From Siphonodentalium dalli (taxonomy: Eukaryota; Mollusca; Scaphopoda; Gadilida; Siphonodentaliidae), in assembly GCA_032622095.1 (NCBI GenBank), contig CP136066.1, positions 45,345,911 through 45,409,910 of the forward strand: DNA of 64,000 nt. The letters are read 5' to 3'. A program made the translations under genes and the position numbers. This document shows positions 54,971 through 64,000 of this stretch, one piece after another (the first letter of the stretch is position 1; each line of letters begins with the position of its first letter). Under the pieces are notes generated by a model. It saw only the letters and a program-made list of their open reading frames with translations, was not told the origin of the DNA and made no database searches.

Positions 54971-55379
54971 GAGGAGGACATGTTGGTTGCTAATTGCTTG
55001 ATATACGACGCGGTATTTTGAAGGTGTTTCAAACTAGGAGATAGAAGTATTCTGCCTTTCAAATGGTGATGAATTATAGTAGTTTATTCAAATTTTATGG
55101 CATAAATTGTTATTAAAACCGTATATACTATAAAAAATTAATGACTCGAAAATTAAGTGGGCCTTTAAACAAAGTCACAATTGCATTTAGGCTCATCTCA
55201 TACTCGTCCATTCAGCGATATTCTACTGCGCAGTTTGTTATAGCCTCCAGTATTTATTGAGCGTTATGCCCCCAACTGTTATAATTCGCCTTTAGCAGGC
55301 GTACTCTTGCCTCAGATTATTGAGATATTAGGTCACACATAATCACATTAAATCGCATCGTAACATAGCAATTGTGTGG

Positions 55380-56190
55380 GCTCCTTGGCGTGAATATGTA
55401 ATGAGAAATAAGATCATACGTAATGACATTAAACTCAAGAAAACCCTCGAAAACAAAACAAAATCACATTTAATGTTTTACGTTATTTCCTTCATAAAAA
55501 GAATCTTCGTGATAATGAACCCTCTCGTTACTTTAGAATATAGAATTAACCTTAAAATAAAAAAAATCTTTGGAACACAGAACCTTCGGAATAACGAACC
55601 TTCGGATTGGTGAACCTTCGGAATAGCGAACATTCAGAGAAATTTCGGAATAGTGGACCTTCGGGATAGTGAACCTTCGGAATAGAGACATGCCCCCCAA
55701 TATTCATATTATATGCCCAGAGTTCAAAGGTATGGACCCATAAAATTCTAAACTTGGCCCTTAAAATATTGAACTCCAAATTGGAGCACACACAGAACAC
55801 CACTTAAGTCAACTGAACCTATGTCATGTCCCAATGCGGGAGGGTCCATATATACCACAACATTCATAGTATATGCCAAGAATTCAAAGGTATGGGCCCA
55901 CGTAATGACATAAAATCTCAAGAAAACCAGCGAAAACAAAACAAAATCACATTTAATGTTCTAAGTTAAGTTATTTCCTCCTGTATCTGTATCGGTGTGC
56001 GCGCATGATCAGTTCGGATGTGAGCGCACACTCCATATAAAGAATCTTTGTGAAAATGAACCCTCTCAAATTAGTCTCAATACTTTAAAATATAGAATTA
56101 ACCTAAAAATAACAAAAACCTTCGGAATAGAGAACCTTCGGAATAGCGGACCTTCGGGATAGCAAACCTTCATAATAGAAGCATGTCCCC
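55380..56190. repeat. Direct duplication with CCTTCGGAATAG tandem repeats
   Basis: The block AAATCACATTTAATGTT ... AATGAACCCTCTC ... AATATAGAATTAACC occurs at 55,460-55,560 and 55,945-56,110. Each copy ends in short tandem GAACCTTCGGAATAG units (55,575-55,690 and 56,115-56,170). No gene. Confidence 0.7.
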
Positions 56191-57918
56191 ACAATTACAC
56201 CGGTGACGTAAACACATGTGCCAATCTTAGTTGTACTCTCGTAATTATCGGTCCGATGAAACGGTGACGGAATCTGACGAGGTTTGCCGAATGTACAATC
56301 ACCCAGTGAATTATCGATCGACCATGCGATATCAAAAAACCAAAAGCTAGAAACACCACACTACGGTGGCGTAATAAACGCCATACTCATGCTGGGCTTT
56401 GGTCGACCGCGGAAGTGGAAATGTACCATTATGGTACATCGCATTCTTCCGCAGGTGACATATGTCTAGTAATAATTTAATAAATTGATATTCTACATCT
56501 TACTAATTTCTGTTAATCTTGCACGTGTTATATCACTTATTTTCCATGTATTCCTCTGTCTATTTTATCTTTACATTTACATGTAGGTTGTCCTGCACTA
56601 ATGTGTGTTAAAAGATAACTATTACGTATCTTATCTTATATTATCTTATCTTACGATAACAGTCAGGTCACCTTCACATGTAGAACAATTCGGATAAACA
56701 AATAAACAGAACATATGAGAAAGTATTAAGTGGTTGATGTCAGTGTCGGGTGCACACAATACGGAATCTATGGATTGTCGTGAATGACAATAAAACCACC
56801 AGTGGTCTTCCCTGCAGACACACGCAGCCCACATGCATTTCCATTAATTGCCAATACTTGTTCCTCAATAATCTACTTCACGGTATGTGTGGTCCCAGCT
56901 CGAGATTGCATTCATAGTTGTGAGCTTATATCGTACTCTCGTGTGCCTATTAATTGTGATGGCCAACTAATAGTGATGGTGGGACGTAGGCTGAAATTAA
57001 AAATAGTGACGGCAGTTTAACTCTATATGTCTCAATGCCAAATAATATTGATCGTTGAGAATTTTATCCAAAATTTATAATCATGCTGATATCAGGCATC
57101 TGAGATTATATAAAGATTTAATTAATTGCCCGGCAGGAATTACTCCAATGTAACAGTCGCAAAGCAAATTTTTTCACAAAGTCTATTAAATCATGCAATT
57201 TCAAGATTGGACCTCCACGTAGAGTGAAATACAACATGCTGACGTCCCGCTTGACCCTTTTTATACTGAATTTAAACAGTTATCGATTATACATTCGAAC
57301 GGTGTTATTAATTTGGAGAGGTGTTCGGGTATTAAAAGCAGACGACAGACAGATAAAAAAAGAAACACAAGAGCAGGACGATTCATATTAATTGTTGGGA
57401 AATGTTCAGATAATAATGGTAAACATATGGTCATTTGTTGAACTTATTGTCTGAACATTTCCTAAGGGAACTACTCGCCAATGAGTATTTAGTATAGAAA
57501 GGGTTATAATGCTTAAACTCTATAAACCGAGAACACAGAGTTAGAATAATGACACGTTTAATATGTGAGAATGGTAAAAAATATCATCGTTAATGGCGTT
57601 AACTCATAATGTAGTCATTATTATTGTTTATTTCAGGCAAGGTATGCCCATATATGGAAATCAAACATACAATTACATATATAGAATTTGGTTCCAATGA
57701 AGGAATAAATCAGACTTATAAATAATATCTGATTGACATATAGCATTTAACAACTCGTTACCAGATGTAAAAACTCTCTCTCGAAATGCATACACACCCT
57801 TTCGTATCAACATTGCCAAGGAAAACATTTTATCTCTTACAAACATCCCACTCGCACTACATGACCTTTCATACCCAATAAACTTTCTGTAACCGTTGTT
57901 GAAACAAACAGTGAGTTT
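56191..57918. other. Non-coding region
   Basis: Only short overlapping ORFs; nothing supports a gene. The last 250 bp may be 3' UTR of the adjacent minus-strand LINE. Confidence 0.4.
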
Positions 57919-60032
57919 TTAAAAACATTTGCTGGTATAGTTATTAGTTAAGTGAAGATGAGCACAATATAATGGTGATACATACATTTGGAATAAATAT
58001 TTCTTAACATCAAGTGAACATCTGTAAAATTTTCTTATGAGTATATTTGAACGTGTGCAGATAGAACGATACTGGCGCATAATGTCATCATTATCAGAAC
58101 AATCAACATTGAGTATGTGACCAAGATACTTATAAGAAGACACGAACTTGAGTTCAGTGTCGTTTAATATGAGTTTTGGAAATGTCCGAATGTGCAGGGA
58201 TTTTGGAATGAAAGCCATCCCAACCGTCTTTTGGTTGTTATATACCAAATCAATAGCATTAGCCTCTTGTTCACATATTCTCAATAATCGACGTAGTCCT
58301 TCCAGAGATGGAGCCATAATACACATATCATCTGCATAAGACAAATGATTAATTTTCACATTACCAATCATACAACCCGCATTACTGGTGTTGAGCCTAT
58401 GGCTTATCTCGTTCATGTAAATGCTGAATAGGTGAGGACTCAATATACCTCCCTGACGAACACCACTAGTATAGGCCTGAAAAAAGTTGAGTACGATTGT
58501 CCCCATCTTACATTGTATCTCTGATTCATGAACCAGTTTCTGAGAATGCGAATAATTGCCGGTGGAATCGATCGTTTCTCCAGAAGATGTAATAGTTTTT
58601 CTTGATTTACTCTATCGAAAGCTTTACGTGCATCCAAAAAGCACACGAATACTGGAGTGTTCTTTGAAGTATAGTGCCTTATTACTTCTTTCAGTGTGAA
58701 TATACAGCCGTCAGTCGAGTGTTGTCTCTTGAATCCAAACTGGTTGTCTGTTGTATACAGCTGCTCTGAAATTATACTCAAAAAGATATTTTCTAAAACT
58801 TTCGACATAACGCACGATAACGCCACTGGGCGATAATTATCTTTGTCTGCAACATTCCCTATTTTATTTTTTAGAATCGGCACGATCGTCACTTTCAGCA
58901 TGTCAGGTGGAAGATGCCCATGCTTAATTATAGCACCCATAACAGCGATGAGACACTTGAGAATAAATTTGTCGCAGTATTTCAGATGTTCCGCCGTTAT
59001 ACCATCTGGACCAGAGGATTTACCATCCTTGCGTTTGTTCAATGCCTCTATCATCTCGGTTTCAGTGATCTGCACTACTGAATCATCCTGCGAAGAATCA
59101 AAGCTGTTACCAATCGAGTGTCCTTGAAGGATGCTCGATGGTTCTTCGTTGCCAGAAAAGAGTTGTCTGAAATGACCTCCCCACATTTCTGAAATTTCTA
59201 CTTCGCCATTAGACCCACCAACCGAAGTTGCGTTTCTGCATATTGTTCCGTTTGAGACACATTTCCAAAAAGAATTCATATCCTTGCTATCCAGGTGTTT
59301 AGCTAATTCGTTGGCTTTAAGCTGCTCTGCATTAGATTTGCATTTCCTTAGATATGATTTAAACATTGATCGACATCGACACATTCTTTCATAAATGTAT
59401 CCATGTCGAGGTCGCCCCTGGTTTACCCATGTAATGAAGGTTTCCTTTGCCTTTTCATGTAATCGCTTCACATAGGCATTCCATCCGGGTACGAAACGAA
59501 ACCTGTTTGTACCATGTATATCTACTAAGACGGACTTGGTAGCTGATTCCTTTAAAGCACGAACAATTTGTTGATAAACTTCATTAATCCGAATCGAAAT
59601 TCTTTCTTTCATGTCGGGATTTTTTTCGTCATCAGCATCTTCCGTTAGCACTCCGAGGTGAATTTTCTTCAATAACTGCCCAGAAAGATTAATGTATTTT
59701 TCCATTTGCTCTGCATTGGCTCGTTTCCAATTTATCTTATGTTCTGTTGTCGCATAAGGCGTATGTGGATTATACCTTGGGAAAAGTTGTGATTTCAACG
59801 AAACGACCAATGGGAAGTGGTCAGATGTCATGTAATCGCAATCTACCTCCATTGAACAGACAGCTGAATCCATTGACTTGCTAGTTATACAATGATCCAG
59901 CCATGACACTGAACCGTATCCTGAACTGAGAAACGTGAATGTGTTAGACGCAGGTCCAAAGAAATTGACATCCGATAATACTAAAGATGATTCTTCGCAG
60001 AATTCGAACAACTGACTCATATTACCCGTCAT
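57919..60032 (-). mobile_element. LINE (non-LTR retrotransposon) ORF2, 5'-truncated, one frame break
   Basis: The 58,440-60,032 frame (530 codons) starts within the endonuclease: SWLDHCI and SDHFPL are the C-terminal motifs of an EEP/APE-type domain, and the N-terminal half is missing. The reverse transcriptase begins with GPDGITAEHLKY, then PILKNKIG, NYRPVALS, NQFGFKRQHSTD, FLDARKAFDRV. Near 58,470 the frame changes, and the 57,919-58,506 frame continues with GVRQGGILSPHLF and the catalytic YADD (LSYADDMCIM). The C-terminal part after about residue 190 of that piece is missing. 5' truncation is normal for LINE copies. The frame break makes it inactive. Clade left open. Confidence 0.85.
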
Positions 60033-63000
60033 AGTTATATAGTTATTATGTTGACTTGTCCATCGTAGGAAACAGACTTCATACTAGCAGCTGGAAAGTT
60101 GGAAAAATATCCTCACACTACACTCTAGTCACAACTGTGTGCTGAGACAGAATGAGAGATGTTTTTTCCGTTTCCTTCACTGACCCATTTCACCTGACTC
60201 ATTTACTCGCCAGTTTCCTGCACTTCACATGTGTGTCACTTTTGTGCAATGGCTAGAATTTATTCCTGAGACTTAAGACTAAAATTTAATCACTAAATCA
60301 TCCAGAGTTAAAACGCCCTGTTCTGTATCTGTAGCAATAAGTCACACACTGAGGCACCATTGCCACCAGTTGTCTTCTATGAAAAGTTTTATGGAACAAT
60401 GAGAGAGCACTTATTTTCCTCTCCAAATGATTTCCGCTTTGAAGGTGTCAATATCTCATTGTCCCCAACAATAACCAGTCCAGATGAAAACAGACTTAAA
60501 TTTTAACAGAACAAGTCAAATCACCTTCATTTTCTTAATTTTGACATTTTAACAGATTCATCATTCAATGATTTATAATATGATTATGCCATTTATGATT
60601 CATGATTCAAAGTTTCATTGGGTTGCAGTTTCAGTTGTTCTTTTGTTCCAGACGTCAACAAAGTCTTGCAGTTTGATTCACGTGCAGTTTTCTTCTTGTG
60701 GAAATATCCGCTTGTAATTGTAGGCTATGTATATAATTTACATGTATGTATGTGGGCTGTACATAACGTCTTTCACTCAAATCACTGTTTAAGTTTCACT
60801 AATTACCCTGGCCTGCCTTTAAAGGGGTACTGTACGCCATTTTCATTAAATTTCCGGTGACAACAACGATCTAATATCGATAATATATAGAAACATAAGT
60901 AATTTGAGTCGAAGATGTATTCTGTAAACGCTCAGGTTAATAGGCTATCTTAAAATTTAATAATTTAAAAGTTAATAATTTGATATAAATTGAATTTATG
61001 ACTGGAGCCATAAAATGGCGTCAATTAAATTACGAATTTGCGTAATCAAATAAAGTAAATGAGCCTCGTCGGCATCGTTCAAAGGCTGTTTGTATACTCA
61101 CCTCCAGTTAACATCAGTGAGATGAATCCCGATCACAAAGTGTTGTGATAACACACTGTTATAATGAACCATTTGCATTAAATGTTTGTTTTGAAAGCAC
61201 CCCTTTGAATTAGTCTTCACTTACCTTACGTGTCGTTAAGTTGTCAAAACATCGTGTCGTTCTTTACCCCAGTCCACGCATTGACATAATTAATGAATTA
61301 ACACATGTTTTGTTGGTCATTAACAATTTCTGGACAACCCGCCCGTGTTTATCGGGGCGACCCGCCCCGAAAACAGCAGAAGGGCGGGTTGTCTCAGGGG
61401 CGGGTAGTCCCGATGATAAATCACAAAATTTTCGATAAATTGCAAACATCTTTACGATAGATAGCAAAATACTTCGCAAAATAAATCGCAAACATCACAA
61501 ACATATTCACGATAAATCGCAAACATATTTGCAATTTTATATAATAGATTAAATAAAATCGCAAACATCTTTGCTATAAAAATTTAAAATACATTGTGAT
61601 AATTGCTAACAAATTAACAGTATCTACATGTATACCTTTGGCGTTGCAATCGCAAAGGTATGTGTCGCAATTTTTTGTGTGATTTATCGCAGTCAAAGAT
61701 ATCGCAGAGAATGAAAGTTGTCCCAAACACTAGTTTTTTTGTATCAATCAAGATTTTTCGACTTTCACAATTTTAAATCAGAATAAAATATGGATAAAAT
61801 TTGTCACTAAAGGTAATTTTTGGTCAGAAACTGCCGCAACTGAGTTTGGGTGGGTCATCTTTGGGCGGGTATTCCAGTCCTGGTGTAAAGTCTGATTTAA
61901 CATGTTTACTTTAAAATTGGGAAAAGTCGAAAACTCTTGATTGAATCAAAAAACGGCGGTATTTTGAACAATGTTGAACAATTTATCAATAAATTAGCTG
62001 ATCGATCACTTGAAAATCTTGAAGCAAATTAGTTGTATGCCAAATTGCGATCATATATAGGTAAACTTACCAGAATACGGCCCGGAATTTCTGACTTGAA
62101 GTAGAATAAACTCCATACAAAATGTCGGCTCACAGTAACGCATGCGGCTATTCACGTGACCACCGTAAAGGGACAATGTCCATCCCAGCGAAATCTTACA
62201 ATAGTTACTGTTGTAAATTATGTGCGCTGACTATACACATGGATATTGCATCATAAACCCGCAATTTGTCTGATTGAGCACGTCGTTCTGGCCCACATCT
62301 CCAAAAATTAACAAACTTCAAAAATCGATATCTGATGACTCTGATATTTGATGGGTAGGTTGCTCGCCTGGAATCAAATATTGTTTACCCCCAAGCAAAA
62401 AATAGTAATTAAGGGGTGCTAAATCGTATTGAATACCTTTAAGTGCTTGATTCCCGACCCAGTTCTAGGCATTCGCTATGCCGGTGCACATGCGCGAGCG
62501 GCTTGGACATCGCTGTTAATTTAAAGGTAGTCAATCCGATTAGACGCTCATAAATTACTATTTCTTTGGTGTAAACAATATTTAATTTCGAACAGAACAT
62601 GTAATACATACAAACAAATTGACATAATTAATAATAATGTTCAAAACGGGGATTAGACAACAAGCCTAAAAGGCTTTTATCAAGTCTTTTCCTCGGAATA
62701 GGAAGTTTACCCTTGGTATCAGAATAGATACCATATAGGGTAAATTTAGCAGACGGGGATAACATGTTAGATCCGAAAAAATATTGTTCAAGGAGGGGGT
62801 ATAGGGATAGAGTGCAGGAAGGAAGAACGTTTGTCAAGTTAATTGGTATTGCATACCGTGCATCAGCCAAAACGGAAGAGGGGAGTGAAGCGAAGTACCG
62901 TATATATTTCAGTTACACAACTTTGATATTTATAACATATACTATTTAACATAGTATTTAACAAATACTATTTCTTTGGCTTTGTAAGATGGATAACTTG

Positions 63001-64000
63001 AAAATCAAGTGGTTACTATCAACAATAATAACCACTTGAGTTTAGGGTTATCCATATTACACCCGCAATTTGTCTGTTTGAGCACATGATTCTGGCCCAC
63101 ATCTCCAAAAATTAACAAACTTCAAAAATCGATATCTGATCACTCTGAGCTTTGATGGGTGGTTTCTTCGACTCGAATCAAATATTTTTTATTTTACCCC
63201 CAAAGCCAAATAAATAGATTCTATGGGTATAAAATAACTCGTTTGGAATGAGAAGTGCCACATGAAAGACAATATATTATATATAACGATTTATACCGTA
63301 TGTTTTGGCTTGTATGGGGACAGCAACCATTATGTTAAGTTTTGATTAACACAATGTATACCGTTTATTTATATAACCTATTTCATATCATCAATGTTGT
63401 GTGTTCAATATTATTCACGAATAACTAAAATTCAGTAGTGTGAAACAAAGCGAAAGTGATGTTGTATGAACCCTGACTACATCTTTCAGACGCCTGTAAT
63501 CAGACGTTCACTGTCGTGTGACCACACGACGACCACACTGTTTGAAATACATAGAAATAACGATGCACATGTAGTGCGCTGAAGGAACAAAACATATGTC
63601 ACAACTACGGGTTTCCATACGTGCAGCGAAACGAGGTTGACCTTTGTTTATTGGTAAAGGCAGCTACCTAATCGATATCACAGATTTTGGTTCCACGTGT
63701 TTAGTAAGTTTGAGGGAATTCGTACATCGGGAAATGTTGATTATTATTAAATGGAATTGTGGAATTGTGGTAGCCACGTAACAGCAACTGATTTTTTTGG
63801 GGTAAAGTGTGGAATTGCCATGTTTGCGTATATGAATGCCCAAGGCTAACTTTCAAGACAATTTGCATGCATTTAATTAGCATACAGTTTATCCGGAATG
63901 TGCCACTGGTTTCTGACACTCCAAATCCAGACCTACATTTTGATATATAACTTTAGTCTGAGGTCGCATTTGTCATCTAAAATTAGCCCCCTCCCCATCT
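60033..64000. other. Non-coding region with dispersed repeats
   Basis: No gene recognised. 60,828-61,040 repeats 1,845-2,060. 61,340-61,400 is a GC-rich inverted segment (GGCGACCCGCCCC / GGGCGGGT). 62,267-62,441 and 62,520-63,240 contain two or more copies of the GGTACTCAATCCGAT MITE family, including a short ATAACCACTTGA hairpin near 63,020. Confidence 0.5.

Overview
The window looks like nuclear DNA of a marine invertebrate, probably a mollusc. It is AT-rich, holds a GT-AG spliced metazoan solute-carrier gene, LINE-type retroelements and many short foldback elements, and contains short motifs such as GGGAGATAACTCC and GGGCCATAACTCC that I associate with molluscan repeats. The species cannot be fixed from the sequence.

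Region by region. 1-14,846 is gene-poor and repeat-rich: foldback MITEs (four copies of a double-hairpin element, two inside TTAA-flanked shells), a 20-bp minisatellite, a hAT-like non-autonomous element and further tandem repeats. 14,847-19,190 holds the last four recognisable exons of an SLC16-type (monocarboxylate transporter) gene on the + strand, all joined in phase 1. 19,722-24,776 is a very large inverted repeat (arms about 1.4 kb) built from diverged GGCGGCCAAAATGGC-type tandem units around an unidentified 2.2-kb core. 26,640-27,251 is a decayed LINE reverse-transcriptase fragment.

27,369-48,902 is one complete, bounded Polinton/Maverick (adintovirus-like) element of 21.5 kb. It starts AG, ends CT, and is flanked by C6 on both sides. 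The ends are inverted repeats made largely of a 30-bp minisatellite that is itself palindromic. About 3.8 kb of non-coding DNA has inserted near the left end. On the minus strand lies a virion and replication block: adenain-like protease, capsid-like protein (frame broken near its 3' end), basic amphipathic protein, penton-like protein, small membrane protein, chromodomain integrase, several small virion candidates, packaging ATPase and a protein-primed-type DNA polymerase B. The polymerase frame runs from 44,251 to 40,286 but is cut by three in-frame stops. This copy therefore looks decayed, although most frames are still long.

The right 4.5 kb of the element is the most unusual part. A near-perfect 2 x 193-bp palindrome gives the polymerase and a divergently transcribed zinc-knuckle protein the same promoter and the same first 33 residues. 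Next come two tandem copies of a divergent gene-pair cassette. The shared bidirectional promoter and 3' ends are duplicated, but the four ORFs they carry are unrelated. Each of the four ORFs is followed, 19-22 nt after its stop (two stops after allowing for a frame break), by GGCCCTTTTCAGGGCC preceded by AAAAC. This is a textbook replication-dependent histone 3' stem-loop. The cassette genes thus appear to use the host S-phase, non-polyadenylated 3'-end pathway. One cargo is OTU-like but lacks the catalytic Cys.

To the right of the element lie a 44-bp-unit satellite that changes orientation (about 50.1-53.3 kb), a perfect foldback MITE, tandem repeats of about 130 bp that also occur inside the DNA inserted in the Polinton, and a LINE ORF2 (57.9-60.0 kb) with EEP and RT domains and one frame break. 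60-64 kb is non-coding with dispersed MITE copies.
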